A stretch of DNA of 64,000 bases from Streptomyces rubellomurinus (GTDB lineage: Bacteria > Actinomycetota > Actinomycetes > Streptomycetales > Streptomycetaceae), in assembly GCF_000961885.1 (NCBI RefSeq), contig NZ_JZKH01000033.1, positions 1-64,000 of the forward strand. The letters are read 5' to 3'. Positions 10,101-15,535 of this stretch are shown one piece after another (the first letter of the stretch is position 1; each line of letters opens with the position of its first letter). Made by a program: the position numbers and the translations under genes. The notes beneath the pieces are model-generated. The model had not been told where the DNA came from. It made no database searches and saw only the letters and a program-made list of their open reading frames with translations.

Positions 10101-11543
10101 CGCCGGGCGGGCGTCTCCTCCTTCGGCGGCAGCGGCACCAAGGTGCACCTGATCGTGGAGGAGGCGCCGACCCCGCCCGAGCCGGCGCGGGCGGCGGCGC
10201 CGGACGGGCCGCTGCCGTTCGTGCTCTCCGCCCGGACCCCGGACGCGCTGCGCGCCCAGGCCCGGCGCCTCGCCGCCCACCTGCGGGCCGGCGAACTGCC
10301 CCCCGGGGACGTCGCCCGCACGCTCGCGGCCGGCCGGGCCGTCCTCGACCACCGGGCCGTGCTGCTGGCCGACGGGACACCGGAACTGCTCGCCGGCCTG
10401 GACGCGCTGGTCGTCGGCGAGCGGCCGGCCGGCGAGGCCCGGCTGACCCTGCACTTCCCCGACGCCGGCCCGCCCACCGACGTGCGGGAGCTGTACGAGG
10501 CGTGGCCCGCCTACGCGGACGCCTGGGACGCGGCCTGCGCTCACCTCGACGGCCGGCTCGAACTGTCCCTGCGCGAGGCGGTGTTCGGCGCCGTTGCCCG
10601 CCCGCTCGCCGGGGACCCGGTCGACCCGGCGCTCGCCGGGGCCGCCGCCTTCGCCGCCCAACTGGCCCTGCACGGCCTGCTGGCCTCCTGGGGCGTGCGG
10701 CCGGACGCGGTGTCCGGCAGCGGCACCGGCCTGGTCGCGGCCGCCTGCGCCGCCGGAGTGCTCGAACTCGCCGACGCCGTCACGCTGTTGACGGACGGCC
10801 CGGCCGCGCTCGGGCGGCTGCGGCCGCGGCCCGGCACCGTCCCGGTGCTGCTCGGCGGCGCGGCGGTCGGCGCCGAGCGGTTCGCCGACCCGGCCTTCTG
10901 GAGCACCGACCTCCCCGCCGCGGGGAGCCCGCTGCTCACCGTGGACCCCGCCCGGCTCGCCACCCGCCGCGCCCTGCTGGCGGCGCTCGCCGCCGTCTTC
11001 ACCGAAGGCGCCGCGGTGGACTGGCCCGCCCTGTTCGCCGACTCCGGCGCCGCCCTGGTGGACCTGCCCACCTACGCCTTCCAGCGCGAGCGCCACTGGC
11101 TGGCGGACGGCGCCACCCCCGCGCGGCGCGAGCGCACCGGCGCCGCCGTGGACGACCGCACCCGCAAGGAGACCGTGCTGGAGTACTTCCGCCGCGTCAA
11201 CGCGGGCGACGTCGACCAGGTCCTGGAGCTCTTCGCCGCGGACGCCGTCATTGAGGACCCGGTCGGCCAGGAGCCGCGCCAGGGCACCGAGGCGCTGCGC
11301 GAGTACTACGAGATCACCCTCCACCGCTCGCGGGTCGAGGTCGCCGTCGGCCAACCGGTCGGCGCCCAGGACGGCTCCTCGGTCGCCGTCCCGGTCACCG
11401 GCCGCCTGACCACCGGCGAGGACGGCGAGCGGCGCCGGGTCAGCATCGACTGCGTGGACGTCTTCGAACTCGACGAGGAGGGGAGGATCGCCGGGCTCCG
11501 GGTCTACTGGGGCCTGACCGACTACGCGTTCGGCGAGGGGTAG
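4122..11543 (+). CDS. terminal type I PKS: KS-AT-KR-ACP-KS-AT0-ketosteroid isomerase-like domain
   Basis: 2473 aa. The ATG is preceded by GGAG at 7 nt. An N-terminal docking coiled coil (residues about 6-30) can pair with the docking helices of the preceding PKS. Module 1: KS (Cys203 in TACSSS), AT (Ser657 in GHSQGE, plus YASH, the methylmalonyl-CoA signature), KR (no LDD; Trp in NAGVWGSG before the catalytic Tyr, A-type) and ACP (Ser1533 in LGFDSL). Then a second KS with Cys1763 (TGCSSS), His1896 and His1936 retained; a shortened AT in which GHSxG has become GSGTG (residues 2199-2203) and the middle of the fold is missing; the usual YAFQRERHWL linker; and a 129-residue NTF2-fold domain resembling Delta5-3-ketosteroid isomerase (Tyr2355, Asp2379, Asp2446). 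No ACP or thioesterase follows. The C-terminal domain probably isomerises or cyclises the finished chain (inference). Confidence 0.93.
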   Translation: MTTAPNERIVEALRSSLTENERLRRQNQQLAEAAAEPVAIVAAACRFPGGADSPEALWHLVAEGGDALSGLPADRGWDLDALTPPGAGPAPQGGFVSGAAEFDPAFFGISPREALAMDPQQRLLLETSWEVFERAGLDPAALRGSRTGVYVGASHTGYGDGVGELPEGVATYAVTGISASVLSGRLAYTFGLEGPAVTVDTACSSSLVALHLAVRALRAGECSLALVGGAAVMAIPGAFLGFSGVGVMAGDSRCKAFAAAADGTGFAEGVGTVLVERLSDARRHGHRVLAVVRGTAVNQDGASSGLTAPNGPAQQRVIRAALADARLAPQDVDAVEAHGTGTALGDPIEAGALLATYGRGRPADRPLRLGSVKSNLGHTQAAAGLAGLIKTVMALRHELLPRTLHVDRPTPHVDWSAGTVALLTEPLAWPRGERPRRAGVSAFGISGTNAHVIVEEAPVEEAPVEQAPGDGAGQLPPPATVFNTAAVPVPLSGRGAAGLRAQAARLAAHLRAHPALAPADLGLSLATTRAALERRAVPVAADRAGLLARLDALAADAADTPDAAAGRVAFVFPGQGSQWVGMGAELLDTAPVFAARIADCEAALAPYVDWSLTAVLRGGPGLEQVDTVQAVNWAMAVSLAELWRSFGVEPAAVVGHSQGEIAAACVAGALTLEEGARVVALRSRTVLALAGTGAMASVQLPAAEVAERIAGFGDRLSVAVVNGPAATVVSGEVEAVEEFLAQCQDVPARRTDAGYASHSAHVAPIREALLAALDGLAPHPSAVPFYSTVTGGPLDTTALGADYWYANLSSPVRFADAVERLLADGFGAFVEVSAHPVVAPAIGETIERAGVRAAAVGTLRREEGGPERFLRSLGEAWAQGVAVDWRPAFPAGARTVDLPTYAFQRRRYWLEAARPAPAVAAADPAGSAFWDAVDREDVTALAAALGGDGARLGDQLAPALPALAAWRRGQQRQARIDSWRYRITWKPLGTGRRPALHGTWLLVAPDCDHRADDRAGDHRAGDHRAGSDGAGGTRPNGAAEPVDAVRQMLADHGAEVLTVTVPPGRTALADLLPADTPLAGVLSLLAADERPHPEHPLLTAGLAGTVALVQALLAAGTPAPLWCLTSGAVSVARAEHASSPAQAQVWGLGRVVALEQPQLWGGLVDLPAAPDRRALDRLAAVLADPDGEDQLAVRPSGVFARRLVPAPLDGAPAVRPWRPRGTVLVTGGTGALGAHAARWLAANGAEHLVLTSRQGERAPGAAELAAELGALGARVTLAACDLADRDALAALLSAHPPTAVLHAAGVGQASTVDQLDLADTARLFAGKVAGAVHLDELLGDRELDAFVLYSSNAGVWGSGGQAGYAAANAHLDALAEHRRARGLTATAIAWGGWGGGAGMMADGTVRELLQRRGILEMEPDLAVAALVQAVEQDEACVSVTAMDWPRFAPGFTARRPAPLLADLPALRRSAAAAEERAPQVDGGFAERVAALGPREQERAVLDLVRAQVAAVLGHPSGEAVEPGRVFRELGFDSLVAVELRNRLNAATGLRLPASLAFDHPTPAALARHVHGELTGRQDTADPELPARTDDDPVAIVGMACRLPGGISTPEQLWQALADGVDMVGEAPKDRGWEGLDLARVLTAPEQLTFLQEGGFLTGVGDFDADFFGIGAAEATAMDPQQRLLLELSWESFERGGLDAGALRGSRTGVFLGTFFQGYGFTNRQAPKDTRPYLAGGSSPAIAAGRIAFTLGLEGPAFTVDTGCSSSAVAIHLATRALRAGDCALALAGGVTVLSHPVSFPSLGGGAAPDGRSKPFAAAADGTGWGEGAGMLLLERLSDARRHGHPVLAVLRGTAVNHDGATNGLTAPSGPSQERVIRAALADAGLGAADIDVVEAHGTGSPLGDSVEAEALLATYGRERPAERPLLVGTVKSHIGHPQAASGAVGVIKTVLALRHRLQPAMLHLDRPSDLVDWSAGTVRLLDTDVPWPVGERPRRAGVSSFGGSGTKVHLIVEEAPTPPEPARAAAPDGPLPFVLSARTPDALRAQARRLAAHLRAGELPPGDVARTLAAGRAVLDHRAVLLADGTPELLAGLDALVVGERPAGEARLTLHFPDAGPPTDVRELYEAWPAYADAWDAACAHLDGRLELSLREAVFGAVARPLAGDPVDPALAGAAAFAAQLALHGLLASWGVRPDAVSGSGTGLVAAACAAGVLELADAVTLLTDGPAALGRLRPRPGTVPVLLGGAAVGAERFADPAFWSTDLPAAGSPLLTVDPARLATRRALLAALAAVFTEGAAVDWPALFADSGAALVDLPTYAFQRERHWLADGATPARRERTGAAVDDRTRKETVLEYFRRVNAGDVDQVLELFAADAVIEDPVGQEPRQGTEALREYYEITLHRSRVEVAVGQPVGAQDGSSVAVPVTGRLTTGEDGERRRVSIDCVDVFELDEEGRIAGLRVYWGLTDYAFGEG
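5481..5525 (+). repeat. three 15-bp units in the KS-AT linker
   Basis: Unit GTCGAGGAGGCGCCC: two perfect copies and one with a single change. It encodes VEEAP/VEQAP just after the KS. Confidence 0.85.
7143..7199 (+). repeat. DHRAG-coding repeat in the KR structural half
   Basis: Four units of 15 bp (one shortened to 12 bp), encoding DHRAD, DRAG, DHRAG, DHRAG. The insertion sits inside the KR structural subdomain of module 1. Confidence 0.8.
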
Positions 11544-11547
11544 CCGA

Positions 11548-11591
11548 ACGCCCGGGGTCCGCCGCCGGATTCGGCGGCGGACCCCGGGCGT
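11548..11591. terminator. perfect 20-bp hairpin after the PKS
   Basis: The arms at 11548-11567 and 11572-11591 are exact reverse complements around a GATT loop. It lies between the PKS stop and a convergent gene, so it probably terminates both. It marks the downstream edge of the PKS operon. Confidence 0.85.
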
Positions 11592-11598
11592 CCGACCC

Positions 11599-11622
11599 GG
11601 CTCAGCGGCTCAGCGGCTCAGA
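11599..11622. repeat. 8-bp repeat, three copies of GGCTCAGC/A
   Basis: GGCTCAGC, GGCTCAGC, GGCTCAGA in tandem between the hairpin and the stop codon of the minus-strand gene, overlapping that stop. A related array sits in the same position near 31349. Confidence 0.8.
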
Positions 11623-12412
11623 GCCGGGCGGCGCGGCGCTCGCGGACACCCAGCCACGCCACCGCCGCGAGGATGACCACCGCGAGGACCAAGCTCACCG
11701 GCCCGGTGCCCAGGTCCAGGCCGCCGCGCTCGCGGCTCACCCCGGCCCAGTCGGCGAAGCAGGCGCCGAGCGGCCGGGTCAGCACGTACGCCCACCAGAA
11801 CGCCGGGACCGGCGGGAGCGCCGAGAACCGGTGCGCGAGCGCGGGCAGCGCGATCAGGGCGGCGAACAGCAGCCCGGACGGCAGGTAGCCCCAGCCCAGG
11901 GTGGCCGCGGTCAGGTCGCCCACGGCCGTGCCGAGGGCGAAGGTCGCCATCACCGCGCTCCAGTAGAAGACCTCGCGGCGCCCGCCCGCGACGGTCTCCA
12001 CCGCGAGCGTCCCCTCCGTGCTGCGCCACAGCACGAACACCAGGGCGAGCGCCACGGCGAAGGCCCCCGCCGAGAGGGCGTACGGCACCCCGAGGGCGAC
12101 GTGCGCGACATCGGCGGCCATGGTGCCGAACACGCTCACCATGATCACCGCCGCCCAGTACACCGCCGGGACGTAGCGCCGGGCACGGGCCTGCGCGAAC
12201 AGCGCGACGGCCAGCAGCAGCCCGGCCGAGCCGACCGCCGGGATCGGCCCGAGCACCCGGGCGAGGAAGTCGGAGGTGGTCTCACCCATGCCGGTGGTGA
12301 GGATCTTGACGGCCCAGAACGCCGCCGTCACCCGGGGGACCTTGCTCAGCACGGGTCCCCCGGGGACGGACCGGCGCGGTCCGGCCGTTCGCGGGGTGGT
12401 CATGGCGCCCAA
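11618..12412 (-). CDS. polytopic membrane protein, COG4705-like
   Basis: 264 aa from TTG (12412), which has AAGGAG about 10 nt upstream; an internal ATG at 12403 gives 261 aa but is farther from the RBS. About seven hydrophobic segments. Polar signatures recur at the starts of helices (KILTTGMGETTSDFL, GTAVGDLTA, RPLGACFADW), as in the COG4705 family of uncharacterised membrane-anchored proteins. These are often found beside two-component systems and PepSY proteins in actinomycetes, the arrangement here. No catalytic motif is evident, so the function is unknown. Its stop is 27 bp from the PKS terminator, and it reads away from the PKS cluster's other genes, so it is not part of the pathway. 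Confidence 0.8.
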   Translation of the reverse strand: MGAMTTPRTAGPRRSVPGGPVLSKVPRVTAAFWAVKILTTGMGETTSDFLARVLGPIPAVGSAGLLLAVALFAQARARRYVPAVYWAAVIMVSVFGTMAADVAHVALGVPYALSAGAFAVALALVFVLWRSTEGTLAVETVAGGRREVFYWSAVMATFALGTAVGDLTAATLGWGYLPSGLLFAALIALPALAHRFSALPPVPAFWWAYVLTRPLGACFADWAGVSRERGGLDLGTGPVSLVLAVVILAAVAWLGVRERRAARL

Positions 12413-12451
12413 CGGGACAGCACTCCTTGCCTGGTGAAGACGGGCCGACGG

Positions 12452-13057
12452 TCAGTGGTCGAGGACGGTGTTGCCGGTCACCGAGGTGCCCGCCCCGTCC
12501 ACGGTGACCAGGTGCCGCACGCCGTCCGGCCCGAGCACCACGGCCTGCCAGGCGCTGCCGCCGCCCTGCTGGGCGACCGCGGTCAGCGACTCCACCTTGC
12601 CGCCGGAGACGGCCGCCGCCGCCTTGCTCACGGCCGTGCCCGCGTCGGCGGACGGCAGCGGCGCCGGAGCGCCCTGCCGGGCCGCGCCGCCCCGCTGGAC
12701 GTCGCCCTGCTGAGCCTCTCCCTGCTGGTCGCCGCCGCCGTGGCGGGCACCGTTGCCACCGTGCCCGTGCCCGTGCCCGTGCCCGGCGCCGTGGCGGCTG
12801 CCCTCGCCGTCGCCCTCGCCCTGCTGGCGGTCGCCCGCCGCCCACGCCCGGCCGTCGCCGTGGCCCTCGTGCTCGTGGTGGTGCGCCACCGCGGCCGCGC
12901 CGGCGCCGACCACGACCACCGCCGCCCCGACCACGACCCAGCGCGCCGACCGGCGGCGCACCCAGCGCCCGGCCCGGCCCAGGCCCGTACGCGTCCGACC
13001 CGGGGCCTTGGCCCCCGGCTGCTCCTGCGGTTCCCCGGCTGCTACGGGCTCGCTCAT
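12452..13057 (-). CDS. His-rich membrane-anchored PepSY-like protein
   Basis: 201 aa from ATG. A basic N-terminal region (about 40 residues) leads into one membrane helix (VVVGAAVVVVGAGAAAVA). The helix is followed at once by HHHEHEGHGDG and then HGAGHGHGHGHGG, an extracytoplasmic histidine-rich tract that could bind metal. A Gly/Gln/Ala-rich linker leads to a C-terminal PepSY-type fold (AVSKAAAAVSGGKVESL, WQAVVLGPDGVRHLVTVD). PepSY proteins act at the cell surface as inhibitors or sensors. The gene is divergent from the response regulator across 138 bp, and the downstream membrane protein follows on the same strand. A regulon of the adjacent two-component system is likely. Metal sensing is inference from composition only. 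Confidence 0.8.
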   Translation of the reverse strand: MSEPVAAGEPQEQPGAKAPGRTRTGLGRAGRWVRRRSARWVVVGAAVVVVGAGAAAVAHHHEHEGHGDGRAWAAGDRQQGEGDGEGSRHGAGHGHGHGHGGNGARHGGGDQQGEAQQGDVQRGGAARQGAPAPLPSADAGTAVSKAAAAVSGGKVESLTAVAQQGGGSAWQAVVLGPDGVRHLVTVDGAGTSVTGNTVLDH

Positions 13058-13126
13058 CGCGCCCACCCCATCCTCGGCAAGGCCCGGGCCGACCCCGGGC
13101 GGTGCGGACAATATGACCGGGCATTG

Positions 13127-13161
13127 CTGAAGATCGGCTGAAGACCTGAAGACCCCTTCAG
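13127..13161. promoter_or_regulatory. CTGAAGA direct repeats, candidate response-regulator operator
   Basis: CTGAAGA(T/C) starts at 13127, 13138 and 13146 (steps of 11 and 8 bp), and an inverted CTTCAG is at 13156-13161. The site sits in the intergenic space of the divergent PepSY and regulator genes. OmpR-family regulators commonly bind direct repeats of this size. Confidence 0.45.
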
Positions 13162-13195
13162 CTGCCCGCTCCGGGGACCTGCGACCCTGGTGGGC

Positions 13196-13873
13196 ATGCG
13201 TGTACTGGTGGTGGAGGACGAGCGGCGACTGGCCCTGGCGCTGCAGCACGGGCTGAGCGCGGAGGGCTTCACCGTCGACGTCGCCCACGACGGCCTCGCC
13301 GGCCTCGCCAAGGCCATGGAGCACGCCTACGACGTGGTGCTGCTCGACATCATGCTGCCCGGCCTCAACGGCTACCGGGTGTGCGCGCGGCTGCGCGCCT
13401 CCGGCAGCGACGTCGGCATCCTGATGCTCACCGCCAAGGACGGTGAATGGGACGAGGCCGAGGCGCTGGACACCGGCGCCGACGACTACCTGTCCAAGCC
13501 GTTCTCCTTCGTCGTCCTCGTCGCCCGGCTGCGCGCGCTCGCCCGCCGGATCGGCAGCCGCGCGCCCCGGCGCACCGTCCTCGGCGACCTCGTGGTCGAC
13601 TCGGCCGCCCGCACCTGCACCCGCGCCGGCACGGCCGTCGCCCTCACTCCGCGCGAGTTCGCCATCCTCGACCACCTCGCCCGGCGGGCCGGTGAGGCCG
13701 TCTCCAAGCGGGAGATCCTCGAAGCCGTCTGGGACAGCGGCCCGGACAGCGACCCGAACACCGTCGAGGTCCACGTCAGCGCCCTGCGTCGCAAGATCGA
13801 CACCCCGTACGGGCGGTCCGCGGTGCAGACCGTGCGCGGCGCCGGCTACCGGCTGGCGGCCGACGGTGGCTGA
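13196..13873 (+). CDS. OmpR-family response regulator
   Basis: 225 aa from ATG (a GTG lies 6 nt upstream in frame). The receiver domain has the acidic pair EDE near the N-terminus, phospho-acceptor Asp in VVLLDIMLPG, the conserved Thr/Ser position in MLTAKD, and Lys in LSKPF. The C-terminal winged helix (TPREFAILDHLARR; VEVHVSALRRKID; VRGAGYRL) is the OmpR/PhoP DNA-binding domain. It overlaps the downstream sensor kinase gene by 8 nt, so the two are translationally coupled. The likely target is its own divergent promoter region carrying the CTGAAGA repeats, controlling the PepSY and membrane protein genes (inference). Confidence 0.93.
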   Translation: MRVLVVEDERRLALALQHGLSAEGFTVDVAHDGLAGLAKAMEHAYDVVLLDIMLPGLNGYRVCARLRASGSDVGILMLTAKDGEWDEAEALDTGADDYLSKPFSFVVLVARLRALARRIGSRAPRRTVLGDLVVDSAARTCTRAGTAVALTPREFAILDHLARRAGEAVSKREILEAVWDSGPDSDPNTVEVHVSALRRKIDTPYGRSAVQTVRGAGYRLAADGG

Positions 13874-15341
13874 CCCGACCCCCGGCGGCCGGACTCTGCG
13901 CGCGATGCTGCGCCGCCGCCTCGCCCTGCGCCCCCGCCTCGCCCTGCGCCGCCGCCTCGCCCGCCACCCGCGCCTGGCGGCCCTGGCCGAGCGGCTGACC
14001 CCGCGCTCGGTGCGGGCCCGGACCACCCTGGCCGCCTGCCTCAGCGTCGCCGTCGTCCTCGCCGCCTCCGCCGCCGCCGTCGTCCTCCTGCTGCGCGCCA
14101 ACCTGGAACGCACCGTGGAGACCGGCGCCCGCGAACAGGCACAGGCCGTCGCCCGGCTGGCCGCGGACGGGCGGCTCAGCAGCCCGCTGCCGCTCGACCA
14201 CGGCACCGACTTCATCCAGGTCGTCGACGCGAACGGCCGGGTGCTCGCCGCCAGCCAGAACCTGGCCGGGCGCCCCGCCGTCGCCCCCACCGGCCACCGA
14301 GACGGCCACCGCACGTACAACGTCCGCGTGCTCGGCGACGAGCACCACCAGCGCGTCGCCACCATGACCGCCGCCACCCCCACCGGCCCGGTCACCGTCC
14401 ACGTCGGCGCCTCGCTGCGCACCGCCGACGCCGCCGAGGACGTCACCACCGCGGCCCTGGCCGTCCTGAGCACCGTCCTGCTGCTCACCGTCGGCCTGCT
14501 CACCTGGCGGGCGACCGGCCGGGCCCTGCGGCCGGTCGAGGCGATCCGCGCCGAGGTGGCGGCGATCGGCGACCGCGAGCTGAACCGCCGCGTCCCCGAG
14601 CCCCGCAGCGACGACGAGATCGCCCGGCTGGCCGGCACCATGAACGCCATGCTGGAGCGGCTGGAAGCCGCCGGGGCCCGGCAGCGCCGCTTCATCGCCG
14701 ATGCCTCGCACGAGCTGCGCAGCCCGCTCACCGTGCTGCGCACCCAGCTCGAAGTGGCCCTCGGCCTGCCCGATCCCGAGGTCCGGGCCGAGATGGTGGC
14801 GGGCGCCCTGGAGGACACCGAGCGGCTGCAGCGCCTCGCCGCCGACCTGCTGCTGCTGGCCCGGCTGGACGTCGCCGGGCAGGACCGGCCGCAGGAGGCC
14901 GTCGACCTGGCCGAGCTGGTCCGCACCACCGTCGAGGCCCGGGGCGCCCTGCCGTGCCCGGTCACCGTCCACGCGCCCGCCGGCCTCACCGTGCCCGGGA
15001 ATCCGCTGTGGCTGGGCCGGCTGCTGACCAACCTGCTCGACAACGCCCAGCGCCACGCCCGCCGGGGCGTCACCGTCCGGCTGGGCACCGACCGCGCCTC
15101 GGGGCAGGCCGTGCTGGACGTCGCCAACGACGGGCCGCCGATCGGGCCGGACGACCGGGAGAAGATCTTCGAGCGCTTCGCCCGCCTGGACGACGCCCGC
15201 AGCCGCGACGACGGCGGCGCCGGCCTCGGCCTGCCGATCGCCCGCGACATCGCCGCCGTCCACGGGGGCACCCTCACCGTCCTGGACACCCCGGGAGCCA
15301 CCACCTTCCGCACCCGGCTGCCGGCGGCGCGGCCCAACTGA
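13866..15341 (+). CDS. sensor histidine kinase
   Basis: 491 aa from a GTG that overlaps the regulator stop; an ATG at 13905 would remove a basic leader (RRRLALRPRLALRRRLARH). There is one membrane helix near residues 55-80, an extracytoplasmic region of about 110 residues, and a second helix near 195-215. HAMP (RPVEAIRAEVAAIGD), HisKA with His282 in SHELRSPLTVLR, N box with Asn393 in NLLDNAQRHA, G1 (DVANDGPPIG), F (FERFARLD) and G2 (GAGLGLPIA) boxes follow. This is a complete classical membrane kinase for the partner regulator. The sensed ligand cannot be read from the sequence; the neighbouring His-rich PepSY protein suggests envelope or metal stress. Confidence 0.93.
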   Translation: MADPTPGGRTLRAMLRRRLALRPRLALRRRLARHPRLAALAERLTPRSVRARTTLAACLSVAVVLAASAAAVVLLLRANLERTVETGAREQAQAVARLAADGRLSSPLPLDHGTDFIQVVDANGRVLAASQNLAGRPAVAPTGHRDGHRTYNVRVLGDEHHQRVATMTAATPTGPVTVHVGASLRTADAAEDVTTAALAVLSTVLLLTVGLLTWRATGRALRPVEAIRAEVAAIGDRELNRRVPEPRSDDEIARLAGTMNAMLERLEAAGARQRRFIADASHELRSPLTVLRTQLEVALGLPDPEVRAEMVAGALEDTERLQRLAADLLLLARLDVAGQDRPQEAVDLAELVRTTVEARGALPCPVTVHAPAGLTVPGNPLWLGRLLTNLLDNAQRHARRGVTVRLGTDRASGQAVLDVANDGPPIGPDDREKIFERFARLDDARSRDDGGAGLGLPIARDIAAVHGGTLTVLDTPGATTFRTRLPAARPN

Positions 15342-15387
15342 CCGGCGGGGCGCACCCGGTGGCCCCGACCGGGCCGCTCGCCCCGCA

Positions 15388-15431
15388 ATTGGTCCAGACC
15401 TATTGACGGGGCCGGCCGGCCCTCCTACGAT
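15388..15431 (+). promoter_or_regulatory. DasR-like operator and promoter of the chitinase gene
   Basis: ATTGGTCCAGACCTAT (15388-15403) resembles the DasR-responsive element and the direct repeat known from streptomycete chitinase promoters. It abuts TTGACG (-35, 15403-15408), which is followed after exactly 17 bp by TACGAT (-10, 15426-15431). DasR control implies induction by chitin-derived aminosugars. Confidence 0.7.
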
Positions 15432-15535
15432 CCGGTCCGGCACAGCCCCACATGTCCCCACCTCACCCAGAGCCGGGCGTCACGCCCCCCACGCACTGGC
15501 ATGCCCATGGCGCCCCGGCGGGAAGGGAGCACAGC

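Noticed and set aside
12452..15388. 978-codon minus-strand frame running from the kinase through the PepSY gene
   Set aside because: Only the last 201 codons (from 13057) look like a protein; the rest is a shadow of the kinase and regulator genes.
13776..15461. Minus-strand frame over the sensor kinase
   Set aside because: The plus strand has clear HAMP, HisKA and HATPase motifs.
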